A DNA stretch of 64,000 nt from CAUZIR01 sp034421295 (GCA_034421295.1 DAOUKM010000019.1:62001-126000); one strand, 5' to 3'; positions 9,036-17,740 are shown, numbered from the stretch's first letter. Made by a program: numbers and translations. Notes: generated by a model from the letters alone, not told the origin.

Positions 9036-10307
9036 ATGACCAAATTGGACCTAATTGAGATCGGACAGGACGCGAGGGCCGCGTCAAGGCAGCTCGCCCG
9101 GGCCAGACCGGCCCAGATCGACCTCGCCCTTTCCATGGTGGCGGACGCTCTCATCAAGCGCCTCCCCGAGATCGTCGACGCCAACTCCTCCGATGTCGAG
9201 AGAGCCCGCGCCAGTGGCGTGGGCGATCACATCGTCGACAGGCTGGTGCTGGATCAACAGAGACTCGCCTGGGTCGCCGAAGGTGTCCGGGCCGTGGCCG
9301 CGCTACCCAGTCCGATTGGCCAAGAGACCGACTCCCGGGTGCTGCCCAGCGGTATGAGGCTCTCCCGTCGCCGGGTGCCCCTTGGTGTCATAGGCGTCAT
9401 ATACGAGAGCCGCCCCAACGTGACGGCAGACGTCTCCAGCCTTTGCCTGAAATCAGGCAATGCCGCCATCTTGAGGGGCGGCAAAGAGTCGATCGAAACC
9501 AACACGGCCCTGGCCCGGGTATTTCGCGACTGCCTGCTGGAGGCGGGGCTCCCCCGTAACTCCATACAGCTTATTCCTTCGACCGATCGGGCCGTCGTCG
9601 AAACCATGCTGGGTATGCGTGAACACATAGACCTGCTGATCCCGCGAGGGGGTGCGGAACTCGTGATGCGTGTAGCCAGGGAGGCGACGATGCCGGCGAT
9701 TACCGGAGGCATCGGCGTGTGTCACACCTATGTCGATCGCGCCGCCGATCTGGAAAAGGCTGCTTCGATCACCTACAACGCCAAAGTGCAGAGGCCGTCG
9801 GTGTGCAATGCACTCGACACCGTCCTGGTTCACTCGGCGGTCGCCGGCACGTTCATTCCGCACATGGCGGGACTAATGGGAAGGGCGGGCGTTGAACTCA
9901 GATGTGATGCCAGGGCCCTGAGCATCATCGGCGAGAATGGTACCGGGCCGGTGGTAAGGGCTACATCTGGAGACTATGGTCAGGAGTTTCTGGCCCTGGT
10001 CGCATCGGTGAGGGTCGTGGATTCGCTGGAGGAGGCGCTTTCGCACATAGAGACCTACGGCTCCGGCCACTCGGAAGCCATAGTCACCGAGAACTATGCG
10101 ACGGCCACCAGATTCACCGACGAAGTCGACGCCAGCGCCGTGTTCGTCAACGCCAGCACCCGACTCAACGACGGCGGCGAGTTCGGGCTCGGGGCAGAGG
10201 TGGCCATCAGTACCAACAAGATGCATGCAAGGGGCCCGATGGGCCTGGAGGAACTCACCTCCTACAAGTGGATAGCTCTCGGTTCAGGCCAGATCAAGGA
10301 GGGCTAG
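9036..10307 (+). CDS. proA: Glutamate-5-semialdehyde dehydrogenase (gamma-glutamyl phosphate reductase)
   Basis: Reduces gamma-glutamyl phosphate to glutamate-5-semialdehyde with NADPH, the second proline step. It is an aldehyde-dehydrogenase superfamily protein of 423 residues. Family landmarks include PLGVIGVIYESRPNVT, the GGKESIETN segment, and the catalytic Cys 257 in VQRPSVCNALDT. The C-terminal block NASTRLNDGGEFGLGAEVAISTNK is split here only by description and matches ProA closely. With proB it forms the usual proBA pair. A small unknown gene starts only five bases after its stop, so all three are likely one transcript. Confidence 0.96.
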   Translation: MTKLDLIEIGQDARAASRQLARARPAQIDLALSMVADALIKRLPEIVDANSSDVERARASGVGDHIVDRLVLDQQRLAWVAEGVRAVAALPSPIGQETDSRVLPSGMRLSRRRVPLGVIGVIYESRPNVTADVSSLCLKSGNAAILRGGKESIETNTALARVFRDCLLEAGLPRNSIQLIPSTDRAVVETMLGMREHIDLLIPRGGAELVMRVAREATMPAITGGIGVCHTYVDRAADLEKAASITYNAKVQRPSVCNALDTVLVHSAVAGTFIPHMAGLMGRAGVELRCDARALSIIGENGTGPVVRATSGDYGQEFLALVASVRVVDSLEEALSHIETYGSGHSEAIVTENYATATRFTDEVDASAVFVNASTRLNDGGEFGLGAEVAISTNKMHARGPMGLEELTSYKWIALGSGQIKEG

Positions 10308-10312
10308 TCTAG

Positions 10313-10630
10313 ATGGCCAACTTCTACTTCGAGAGGGAGTGCCGCACTCCCTACTCGGAGTGCTACACGATTGTCGAGGATGATGTGGGAGTCGGGCGTG
10401 TCGACGTGCACTTTGCCGACGGGGTGGTGCACGCCACCGTCAACGTGGCCGAGAGCCTGACCGCATCCTCTATACAGGAGCTAATCGACACCATAGACCA
10501 GGAACTGATCGACTCGGTCGGGATAATACGTGAAGACATGATCGTCCACGTTCACCAGGGCCGGGACCTGGGAGTCTATTCCGGTCCAAAGTACGAGGAG
10601 AACGGGGGCGGTCGCCCCCACATGGCGTAG
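10313..10630 (+). CDS. Small conserved-looking protein of unknown function linked to proA
   Basis: 105 residues, not recognised. It is acidic overall and mixed alpha/beta in appearance, with alternating hydrophobic strands (VGRVDVHF, VVHATVNV, MIVHVHQG), one amphipathic helix (SSIQELIDTIDQELID) and a Gly-rich tail. There is no signal peptide, membrane segment or Cys motif pair, although two cysteines lie in the first 20 residues. It begins five bases after the proA stop, with CTAG sequence between, which suggests cotranscription with proBA. Base composition matches its neighbours. It is probably a real gene because the frame fills the space between proA and the HAD gene with no competing frame. 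Confidence 0.7.
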   Translation: MANFYFERECRTPYSECYTIVEDDVGVGRVDVHFADGVVHATVNVAESLTASSIQELIDTIDQELIDSVGIIREDMIVHVHQGRDLGVYSGPKYEENGGGRPHMA

Positions 10631-10670
10631 TCATAAGAGTCGGCGCCGTTCGACTCCCGCGCCATCCACC

Positions 10671-10685
10671 AAGGACTCAATCCTG
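10671..10685 (+). promoter_or_regulatory. Ribosome binding site before a non-standard CTG start
   Basis: AAGGA at 10671-10675, then seven bases, then CTG at 10683. No ATG, GTG or TTG exists in this frame anywhere near the position where the HAD catalytic motif must be translated, so CTG (or the ATC just before it at 10680) is the best start. Confidence 0.5.
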
Positions 10686-11360
10686 TCGCGGACCTTAGTA
10701 TTCGACCTGTACGGCACGCTGGTCGATACCGGTTCTGTCACGGTCGAGTGCGAGCGGGTGTTCCCGGGACGCGGGGAGGCCGTCAGCAACATCTGGCGCT
10801 CCAAACAGCTTGAGTACACCTGGCTCCTCAACTCCATGGGAAGGTACCTGGACTTTAGAGAGGTGACGCGCAGGGCGCTGACCTTCGCGTGTCGGTCCGA
10901 GGGCCTTCGCTGCGATGCACATGCGGTGGATCTCCTGATGGAAGCCTATCTGGGACTGGCCCCCTTTGAGGACGCACCGCCTGCCGCACGCGATCTAATC
11001 GATCGGGGAGCAAGTCTATTCGTGCTGTCAAACGGCACCACCGAAATGGTGGAGGAGGTACTCGGGCGAGGGGGGCTGCTCGGCCTGTTCTCGGGGATCT
11101 TCAGCGTGGACTCGATCGGGGCCTACAAGCCCGACCCGAGGGCGTACGGGATGGCGGCCCATCACCTCGCCTCCCACCCGGCCAGCATAGGCTTTGTCTC
11201 GTCGAACTCATGGGACATCGCCGGAGCGGCTTCATTTGGCCTGAGGACCGTATGGGTCAACCGTTCAGGTGCCATCGCCGATGAGATAGGCCCGGGCGTC
11301 TGCGTGGAGGTTTCCTCCCTGACTGACCTGCCGCGCCTGCTGCACGATGGCGAGCTTTAG
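10683..11360 (+). CDS. HAD superfamily hydrolase, haloacid dehalogenase type II-like
   Basis: Cytoplasmic hydrolase using an Asp nucleophile. The frame from CTG 10683 gives 225 residues starting LSRTLVFDLYGTLVD, with the nucleophile Asp at residue 8. Other motifs are LSNGT (motif II), KPDPRAY (motif III Lys) and VSSNSWDIAGAASFGLRTVW, which is characteristic of L-2-haloacid dehalogenases. The first ATG in frame, at 10758, would remove the nucleophile and give a dead protein, so that start is rejected. The 3' end overlaps the following SDR gene by 14 bases, implying cotranscription. The natural substrate is unknown; 2-haloacids or phosphoesters are possible. Confidence 0.8.
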   Translation: MSRTLVFDLYGTLVDTGSVTVECERVFPGRGEAVSNIWRSKQLEYTWLLNSMGRYLDFREVTRRALTFACRSEGLRCDAHAVDLLMEAYLGLAPFEDAPPAARDLIDRGASLFVLSNGTTEMVEEVLGRGGLLGLFSGIFSVDSIGAYKPDPRAYGMAAHHLASHPASIGFVSSNSWDIAGAASFGLRTVWVNRSGAIADEIGPGVCVEVSSLTDLPRLLHDGEL

Positions 11361-12141
11361 CCGCGGGAGGCTAAAGGGCCGGGTTGCGCTGATCACGGGC
11401 GCAGCCAGGGGTACGGGGCAGCCCATGGGGTTCGGAGGAGCCGCCGCACGACTCTTTTCCACCGAAGGTGCCAGGATCGTTGTCACCGACCTCGATATCA
11501 GCGGAGTCGAGGCGACGGTGGCGGCAATTGCCGCAGGCGGCGGCACGGCCCTCGGCATGCCCCTGGACGTGACAAGCGAGGCGGACTGGCAATCTGCGGT
11601 CGAACGGACCGTTTCCGAGTTCGGAAGGCTCGACATACTGGTGAACTCTGCCGGAACCATCCACGTCCACACGGTCGACCAGCTGCCGCTCGAGGTGTTC
11701 AATCAGCAACTGGACGTTCACGCCAAGGGCGTATTTCTTGGCACAAAGCACGCGATCCCCGTAATGCGGGACCGGGGCGGGGGCGTGATCGTGAACGTTG
11801 CATCCATGGTCTCACATATAGGGGGTGCCTACGGCCCGGCCTACTCCGCCGGCAAGGGAGCGACCAGGATATTCACCAAGGCGACCGCCGTCGCCCACGC
11901 CAAGGACGGGATCCGGGCAAACTCAGTGCATCCGGGCTGGTGCGACACTCCCCTGGCGAGGCGAATCATGTCCGAGATTGCAACGCACGAGCAGGATGAT
12001 CCCCGTCCGGCAAAGATTCCGCTGGGTCGCCTGGGAAGACCCGAAGAGGTCGCCGCGGCGATCCTGTTCCTCGCCTCGGACGACTCTTCCTACATGACCG
12101 GTGCGGAGCTCATCGTGGACGGAGGCGTCACCGCCCAGTAG
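11347..12141 (+). CDS. Short-chain dehydrogenase/reductase family oxidoreductase
   Basis: 264 residues, classical SDR fold, NAD(P)-dependent. The cofactor loop starts TGAARGTGQPMGFGGAAA, where the usual TGxxxGxG is followed by a few extra Gly-rich residues. The acidic residue in VVTDLD suggests NAD preference. NSAG marks the structural Asn motif, and the catalytic set is Ser 153, Tyr 166 and Lys 170 in YSAGK. The C terminus has the usual DDSSYMTGAELIVDGG. It overlaps the HAD gene by 14 bases and sits downstream of the proline genes. Its substrate cannot be read from sequence. Confidence 0.92.
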   Translation: MASFSRGRLKGRVALITGAARGTGQPMGFGGAAARLFSTEGARIVVTDLDISGVEATVAAIAAGGGTALGMPLDVTSEADWQSAVERTVSEFGRLDILVNSAGTIHVHTVDQLPLEVFNQQLDVHAKGVFLGTKHAIPVMRDRGGGVIVNVASMVSHIGGAYGPAYSAGKGATRIFTKATAVAHAKDGIRANSVHPGWCDTPLARRIMSEIATHEQDDPRPAKIPLGRLGRPEEVAAAILFLASDDSSYMTGAELIVDGGVTAQ

Positions 12142-12155
12142 GCCATCTCGTACCC

Positions 12156-13001
12156 CTAGAGTACCGCCCTTGCGTGGCCTTCGAGCTGCGCCAGGGCATC
12201 GTCCCTACCCGCAGTCTCCAATTCGAGAATCACACGGTCGACGCCGGCCTTTTCCAAGCTCCTTATGACCTCCCGATCGGCGGGCTGGTGGAAGGCCGAC
12301 ACCTCGAGAGTACCCGGGTCGCGTCCCGACAGCTCGGCGAGCCTCGAGAGTTCCCGGCGCCCCGCGTCTATAGTCTCGGGTGTCGCCAAGGTGGGGACCC
12401 ATCCATCGCCGTACTCGACCACCCGCCTAAAGACGTTCCTGGCGTTGCCTCCAAGGTGCACCGGCGGGTGGGGACGCTGTACAGGCCTCGGGAACGAGTA
12501 GACCGGGGGGAAGTCGTAGAACTCGCCGTGGAACTCGCTCTCAACCGTGGTCCACAGCTGCTTCATCGCCAGCACGGACTCGCGGGACTGGGCCCAGCGG
12601 CGCTCAAAGTTGCCCCCCATGATCTCCGTCTCCTCCTTCAGCCAACCCGCTCCGATCCCAAGGATGAAGCGGCCGGCGGAGATCACGTCAAGAGTCGCCA
12701 CTTCCTTTGCAAGCAGCAGCGGATTGCGTTCCGGCAGCAGTGCGATGCCCGTGGCCAGCTTCAGCGTGGAAGTGGCCTCCGATGCGGCACCCAGCGCCAC
12801 GAGCGGGTCAACCACGTCAAAGTACTTCTTGGGAAGAACCCCATCCGTGCGTCCCGGATATGTAGGCTGCGTGCGCTCGACCGGGATGATGGGGTGTTCG
12901 GGCAGCCACAGCGATTCGAATCCCAGCTCCTCCGCCCTGGCGGCGAGGGTCGCCACGTCAACCGAATAGTCCGTGATGAAACAGTAGATCCCTATCTTCA
13001 C
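12156..13001 (-). CDS. Luciferase-like (LLM class) F420-dependent oxidoreductase
   Basis: 281 residues from the GTG at 13001, which gives the family-standard N terminus (KIGIYCFITD). The frame is open to an ATG at 13097, but that adds 32 low-complexity residues. The TIM-barrel luciferase-like fold is indicated by LAARAEELGFESLWLPEH, LKLATGIALLPERNPLLLAKEVATLDVISAGR (quoted in parts: LATGIALLPERNP; TLDVISAGRF) and GIGAGWLKEE. These resemble the Rv2161c-type probable F420-dependent enzymes. FMN use cannot be excluded. It is convergent with the SDR gene (14 bases apart). Substrate unknown. Confidence 0.88.
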   Translation of the reverse strand: MKIGIYCFITDYSVDVATLAARAEELGFESLWLPEHPIIPVERTQPTYPGRTDGVLPKKYFDVVDPLVALGAASEATSTLKLATGIALLPERNPLLLAKEVATLDVISAGRFILGIGAGWLKEETEIMGGNFERRWAQSRESVLAMKQLWTTVESEFHGEFYDFPPVYSFPRPVQRPHPPVHLGGNARNVFRRVVEYGDGWVPTLATPETIDAGRRELSRLAELSGRDPGTLEVSAFHQPADREVIRSLEKAGVDRVILELETAGRDDALAQLEGHARAVL

Positions 13002-13130
13002 GCTCAACGACTCAGACTTCCTTGCGGGTGAGTGCGCAGGGGCAGGCGGCATGCCGATCAAGGCCTGCACCAGTTGGCCCCTTTGGCGCCGAGCCATTAT
13101 CGCAGGAAATACGATGGCCGACCGTCTGCG

Positions 13131-13189
13131 TATAACCTTAAGTGAGGTATCTGAGCTCGCGAGCGGTGCTTGCGCGGAGGGTTGAATTG
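13131..13189 (+). promoter_or_regulatory. Candidate promoter and ribosome binding site of the DUF3179 gene
   Basis: TATAAC at 13131-13136 is a plausible -10 element, although no good -35 was found. GGAGG at 13176-13180 with a six-base spacer leads to TTG at 13187, which gives a compact lipoprotein signal peptide. A GTG at 13142 in the same frame has no Shine-Dalgarno sequence. Confidence 0.5.
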
Positions 13190-14875
13190 GTCAAGAACCT
13201 GGGCGTGCCCATAGCCACCCTGGCAATGATGCTCGGTGTCGCCGCAGCCTGCGGAGGGGGCGATACCGACGGCGGGCTGATGGTCGAGCTGGGCGAGTCG
13301 GGGCAGCGCCGCTCCAGTGAGGAGGTCTCCGCCGAGGCCACTCAAAGGGCAGCGACAGCGCAATTGGATGCCGAAGCTGAGCCTTCCCCCACGCTGAAGG
13401 ACCCGGGGCCGGCTCCTTCCCCTACACGCACCGGGGTCGGGCGGGCGGGCGGCACCCCGTCCGCCGAACCGACTCCCGCGGATGTGACCATACCCACCGG
13501 GGATGACTATGACCCTGAACTGAACATGTATCGGTACCTTTCGGGCGGAGGACACCGCGCGGAGACGACCGTCCAGGCGCTCGCGGCCGCCGTCGAGAAC
13601 GGCGACCGAACCCAGGTTCCCATCATCATCGAGGGCATGCGCTTTCTGGCCAGCAATGCCCTGGCAGAATTGTCGACGATCGCCCTGTCCGAACTGACCG
13701 GCGAGGACTTCGGACTGGGCATTACTGCATGGGATGATTGGATGGAATGGTACGGTCGTAACGCCGCCGACTTCCCGCCGCCGGAAGGGTACGTCGGCTG
13801 GAAGGTAAACCTGCTGTCACAGATCGACCCGGCATTCGCTGAATTCCTGATGCCATGGGCCCTGAGCGGCAAGATCGACCCGACCGAGATCGTGTGGGGA
13901 GGGGTGCGCAAGGACGGCATTCCTGACCTTCAGAATCCTCCATTACTGAGCCCCGAGGAGGCCGAGCAGGCGTATATACGGGCCGAGGACCGGGTTTTCG
14001 GCGTGTCGATTAACGGAGAGCACAGAGCCTATCCGCTGCGCGTGGTAAACGCGCACGAGATGGCCAACGATGTGTTGGGAGGCGAGCCCATCGCCCTGGC
14101 CTACTGAACGCTCTGCGGCACCGGAATCGTGTATTCCGCCAGAATCGACGGGGAGCCCACAACCTTTGGCACATCAGGTTTTCTATTCCGAAGCAACAAG
14201 TTGATGTACGACCGTATCACCAACACCCTGTGGCATCAGCTGACCGGCGAGCCCGTGGTCGGCCCGCTGGCCGACCGGGACATCCAGCTGGATTTCTTCG
14301 CCGTCGAACTCACGACGTGGGAAGAGTGGCTCCTTAGGCACCCAGACACCACGGTCATCTCCAACGACACGGGGCTATACCCGCCCGAGATCTATGCACC
14401 GGAGGGCCATCCGAACGCCATCTACACCGACTATTTCGCCTCGCCGGACACGATGTTCCCCGTCTGGCAGCGCAGCGACGAACTGGCTCCCAAGGAGGTC
14501 GTACTGGGTCTGGAGGTGCGCGGGGCCTCCAAGGCATACCAGATAGCGGCGCTGAACCGCGCGAGGGTGGTCAACGACTCGTTGGGTGGTCTCGACGTGG
14601 TGGTGATCGCGTCGGCTACCTCGGAGGCAGCCCGGGTCTATGAACGAGGCGGATTCGAATTCCAGCAGCCACCGGGCGAAGACTCAGGACGGCTGCCGAC
14701 CGCTCTCGTCGACGCTTCGGGGCGGCGTTGGGTTGTGACCGAGGAAGCGCTGGTAGCGGAGGATGGAGGGTCACTCGCCCGGGTGCCGACCCACCAGTCC
14801 TTCTGGTTTGGCTGGTTCCAGTTCCATCCCTCTACTGAGCTATTCAGCCTGGACCAGGTCGATGCTCTTCCCTAG
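13187..14875 (+). CDS. DUF3179 lipoprotein, candidate selenoprotein with in-frame UGA
   Basis: 562 residues if the TGA at 14105-14107 is read through. The signal peptide ends in VAAAC (lipidated Cys 22), followed by a Ser/Thr/Pro-rich linker to about residue 105 and then a helical region. The DUF3179 domain follows, with AYPLRVVNAHEMANDVLGG, then ALAY-U-TLCGTG, FGTSGFLFRSNKLMYDR and TNTLWHQLTGEPVVGPL. In homologues the UGA position is Cys in a YCPLCGT motif, so the product would have a U307-x-x-C310 motif. The frame after the TGA is intact to 14875. Alternatives are a pseudogene with one nonsense change, a sequencing error, or a split gene restarting at GTG 14129. Sec is favoured because of the exact position and the downstream hairpin. 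The function of DUF3179 is unknown; an extracytoplasmic thiol/selenol redox role is inferred. Confidence 0.75.
14105..14107 (+). other. Candidate selenocysteine codon (TGA)
   Basis: In-frame TGA replacing the first Cys codon of the conserved CxxC of DUF3179. Reading frame continues ACG CTC TGC GGC, giving U-T-L-C. It is the only in-frame stop between 13187 and 14875. Confidence 0.65.
14117..14140 (+). promoter_or_regulatory. SECIS-like hairpin downstream of the in-frame TGA
   Basis: Upper stem GGAAT (14123-14127) pairs with ATTCC (14133-14137) around the five-base loop CGTGT (14128-14132). A lower stem GGC (14117-14119) pairs with GCC (14138-14140) across a three-base bulge, ACC. The apical loop starts 21 bases after the TGA, and a G is the second loop base. 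The published bacterial SECIS pattern expects a short apical loop with a G in its first two positions, roughly 16-37 bases past the UGA, and this hairpin meets it. Confidence 0.6.
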
Positions 14876-14907
14876 CCCGAAGGCGATCGACCCTCTGCCG
14901 TGAGCCT

Positions 14908-16266
14908 CTAGAGCCCGTAGAGAAACTCCAGCCTGCTCTTGGTGATCTGGTCTTTCCCGACGTGGTCTCGGATCGTTTCCAGCATGTCGAAGTCGGCCAG
15001 GTCGGACACGAACAGATATGCGGTGCCTTCTCGACCCATTCGGGCGGTCCGGCCGATGCGGTGGATGTACTCTTCAAGGTTGTCGGGCATGTCGTAGTTG
15101 ACGACGTGCGAGACGGCCGGGATGTCCAGTCCCCGGGCCGCAACGTTGGTTGCGATCAAGATGCGCAGCTTCTTGTTCCGGAATCTGCCCATCACACGCT
15201 CGCGGTGTACCTGCGTCATGTCACCGTGGATGGCATCGGCGTCGTAGTCTAGGCGACGCAGGAACGACACGAGTCTGTCGACTCCAATCTTGGTGCGTCT
15301 GAATATCAGGGCCTGCGTAACCTCGGCGGGGTCTTTCAACAGCTCCTTCAGGGCCTGCTGGCGGTCCTGGGCCGCAACCTCGAAGTAGACCTGTTCGACC
15401 TCATCGACGGCCTGAGATTCCTCGCCGACACGACACCATTCGGGTCGGTTCAGATAGCGGCGGGATAGATACTTGATCGGGCCGGGCATGGTGGCAGAGA
15501 AGAGGGCGGTCTGGCGCGACTTCGGGGTACGCCTCAGGATGCGCTCGATGTCCTCTGCAAAGCCTATGTCAAGCATCTGATCGGCCTCGTCCAGAACCAC
15601 GATCCTGACACGATCGAGGCCGATGGTGCCACGCTCCATGTGGTCCATCAGCCGACCGGGGGTCGCCACAACTACCTGGGCTCCCCGGCCCAGGGCATCG
15701 AGCTGGACGTTCATGGCCTGACCGCCGTACACCGTCACAACCCTTACTCCAGCGTGCGCTCCAAGCCTCGTCAACTCGCCGGTGACCTGAACAGCAAGCT
15801 CGCGCGTCGGGCACAGCACTACCGCACCGGGGCGGCCAGGCACTGCGCGTTCACCCTTGAGCGATTCGACGATCGGAATCCCGAAGGCGGAGGTCTTGCC
15901 CGTGCCGGTCTGCGCCTGTCCAACCAGATCGCGGCCTTCCAGCATGTGCGGTACAACCAGCGACTGGATGGGGCTGGGCTCCTCGTAGCCCATGGCGGCC
16001 AACGCCCGCTCGACCGGCTCAGAGACAGGCAGCTCTCCGAACCGACCCGTCGGTCGCCATCCTGGCGCTACGTCAGCCACCTCGACGGGAGCACTCCTGC
16101 CGACCGTCGACCTGGGCGGGGCGCCGCTGGGTGGCGGGCCCTTCTGCCGACGGCCTCTTCGTCGACCCGCGGGCCGGCCGGAAGGCTCGGCGCTTACGGC
16201 GCCATCGGCCTGTCGGGTGGGCCTTGCCCGGCGCTGCCCGCGCCGGCGGACCTTGCGATCGGCCAC
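14908..16266 (-). CDS. DEAD-box ATP-dependent RNA helicase
   Basis: 452 residues with a GTG start. The first 70 or so residues are Arg/Pro/Gly-rich and basic, probably an RNA-binding extension. The helicase core has a Q-motif region (FGELPVSEPVERAL then EEPSPIQ), Walker A AQTGTGKT at 118-125, PTRELAVQ, TPGRLMD, DEAD at 226-229, SAT in FSATMPG, ARGLDIP and HRIGRTARMG. The protein ends shortly after the core, so the usual C-terminal extension is absent. Roles in the family are RNA unwinding in ribosome assembly, RNA decay or cold adaptation. It is convergent with the DUF3179 gene, 32 bases apart. A long stretch without a gene lies upstream. Confidence 0.93.
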   Translation of the reverse strand: MADRKVRRRGQRRARPTRQADGAVSAEPSGRPAGRRRGRRQKGPPPSGAPPRSTVGRSAPVEVADVAPGWRPTGRFGELPVSEPVERALAAMGYEEPSPIQSLVVPHMLEGRDLVGQAQTGTGKTSAFGIPIVESLKGERAVPGRPGAVVLCPTRELAVQVTGELTRLGAHAGVRVVTVYGGQAMNVQLDALGRGAQVVVATPGRLMDHMERGTIGLDRVRIVVLDEADQMLDIGFAEDIERILRRTPKSRQTALFSATMPGPIKYLSRRYLNRPEWCRVGEESQAVDEVEQVYFEVAAQDRQQALKELLKDPAEVTQALIFRRTKIGVDRLVSFLRRLDYDADAIHGDMTQVHRERVMGRFRNKKLRILIATNVAARGLDIPAVSHVVNYDMPDNLEEYIHRIGRTARMGREGTAYLFVSDLADFDMLETIRDHVGKDQITKSRLEFLYGL

Positions 16267-16910
16267 TGTCGCAACGCCGCGCTGGAGGCCCGAACCGTCC
16301 TCCGCAGCATCTCCGTGGCCTGTCTCGCTGCCCCGGAGGCTTCCTGACGAGGTGCGCCGCGGTCGACGCGAACTTCCGACGGCGTGCTCGGTCTCGGACT
16401 TGCCCTGCGGTACCTCTACCGGTGAGGGCTTTGAGCCTCCTATGAGTGCGCTTAGGTGACGGGAGAGTTTGCCTAGGATGTCGCTACCTTACACCGGCAA
16501 ACCTGAAGAAGAGAGGAGAGTGTCGCCAGGACCGGTAGGCAACCACCGAAAGCTCAATCTGTAAGTGTGCGGCGCTTGCGCTGCCCGCTGCCAGTTCGTT
16601 CGAGTTGCCACCATTGTAGCAAAGGACGATCTGCCCTTATGGACCGCAGCGCGACCACGGGCTGCCCGGCCGCCCGAGACGAGGCGGTGCACATGGACGT
16701 ACCCGCCAGGGACATGCCGCCGCGGCCGTCGGCCGGAAAGGGATGGCCTCAGATTCGCCGCGGCCACACCGTGAAGATAGGCGAATGGGACACATTGGCG
16801 CAGGGCGGGCCGCAGATATGGGAGCCCACGGCCGGGTCAGGTCGAGCGCAGCGATGTCGAATGTATGATGTTCAGTGCACCACCTTAATCACTCAGAGTT
16901 GTCTGCGACC
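16267..16910. other. Long intergenic region between divergent helicase and exonuclease genes
   Basis: About 640 bases with no gene that I can support. It should hold the promoters of both flanking genes and probably a long leader for the helicase. A TATGAT at 16864-16869 is a possible -10 for the exonuclease gene, without a convincing -35. Open frames on both strands here have no recognisable protein features. I looked for a tRNA, a riboswitch or other structured RNA and found none that I can name, but an unrecognised small RNA is possible. Confidence 0.5.
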
Positions 16911-17690
16911 ATGATCATCCGCCTACTGAGCTGGAACGTTAACGGCATCCGCGCGGCCTTCAGGAAAGGGTTTGCCGAATGGGTGGCCGAGGCGTCGCCG
17001 GACGTCCTCTCGGTCCAGGAGCTCAAGGCGCAGGAGCACCAAATGGGGAAGGGATTTGACGCCCCCCAGGGCTACTACCCCAGCTGGTCCTTTGCAGAGC
17101 GCAAGGGCTACAGCGGCGTAGCCACGTTCTCCAAACAGGCGCCGGTCAGGGTAGAGTCGGGTTTCGGCATCGACAGGTTCGACTCCGAGGGAAGGACGAT
17201 CGTCACAGAGTTTCCCGGTTTCGTCCTGTACAACATCTATTTCCCGAATGGACAGTCAAGCGACGAGCGGCTCAAGTACAAGCTCGACTTTTACGACGCG
17301 TTCCTGGACCACGCGCGAACTCAGATTGCGGTGGGAAAGAAGTTGATCGTCTGTGGCGACTACAACACAGCCCACCATGCGAAAGATCTGGCCAGACCAA
17401 GGGAGAACGAGAACACGTCCGGCTTCTTGAGGGTGGAGCGTGACTGGTTGGACAGGTGGGAGGCCGAGGGCTTTGTCGATTCCTTCCGTCACTTCTGCGA
17501 TGCCCCTGACTGGTACACATATTGGGATCAAAAGTCCAGAGCGCGTGACCGCAACGTCGGATGGAGAATCGACTACTTCTTCGTGCACGAGTCGGCGATG
17601 GATGCAGTCACCGGTGCGACGATCCACAGCTCGATCATGGGGTCTGACCACTGCCCCGTCGAGCTTAAGCTTGACACATCCCGGCTGTAA
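16911..17690 (+). CDS. xth: Exodeoxyribonuclease III
   Basis: 259 residues. An AP endonuclease and 3'-5' exonuclease of base-excision repair, Mg-dependent. The ATG at 16911 gives the standard N terminus IIRLLSWNVNGIRA, with the Asn metal/phosphate ligand. The acidic QELKAQ motif, YSGVATFSK, NIYFPNG, the CGDYNTAHHAKD motif, WRIDYFFV and the catalytic SDHCPVEL all match ExoIII. The longer frame from 16875 adds 12 residues with no support. It is followed by an intrinsic terminator. Confidence 0.96.
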   Translation: MIIRLLSWNVNGIRAAFRKGFAEWVAEASPDVLSVQELKAQEHQMGKGFDAPQGYYPSWSFAERKGYSGVATFSKQAPVRVESGFGIDRFDSEGRTIVTEFPGFVLYNIYFPNGQSSDERLKYKLDFYDAFLDHARTQIAVGKKLIVCGDYNTAHHAKDLARPRENENTSGFLRVERDWLDRWEAEGFVDSFRHFCDAPDWYTYWDQKSRARDRNVGWRIDYFFVHESAMDAVTGATIHSSIMGSDHCPVELKLDTSRL

Positions 17691-17712
17691 GGCATGCTAG
17701 TATTCGAATTAA

Positions 17713-17740
17713 GCCCCGATCTGTCGGGGCCGACTTTTTT
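17713..17740 (+). terminator. Intrinsic terminator after the exonuclease III gene
   Basis: Perfect 7-bp stem GCCCCGA/TCGGGGC (17713-17719 with 17724-17730), four-base loop TCTG, then a six-T run at 17735-17740. It lies between xth and the L25 gene. Confidence 0.85.

Noticed and set aside
10758..11360. ATG 10758 as the HAD start.
   Set aside because: It deletes the catalytic Asp and motif I, which are present in frame just upstream.
14129..14875. An independent gene starting at GTG 14129 downstream of the in-frame TGA.
   Set aside because: It would begin in the middle of the DUF3179 domain, after the second Cys, with no ribosome binding site, and the two pieces join as one domain in the same frame.
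16567..16914. An open frame of 115 codons in the large gap upstream of the exonuclease III gene.
   Set aside because: Its composition is low-complexity with no recognisable feature and no ribosome binding site, and its end overlaps the xth start in another frame.
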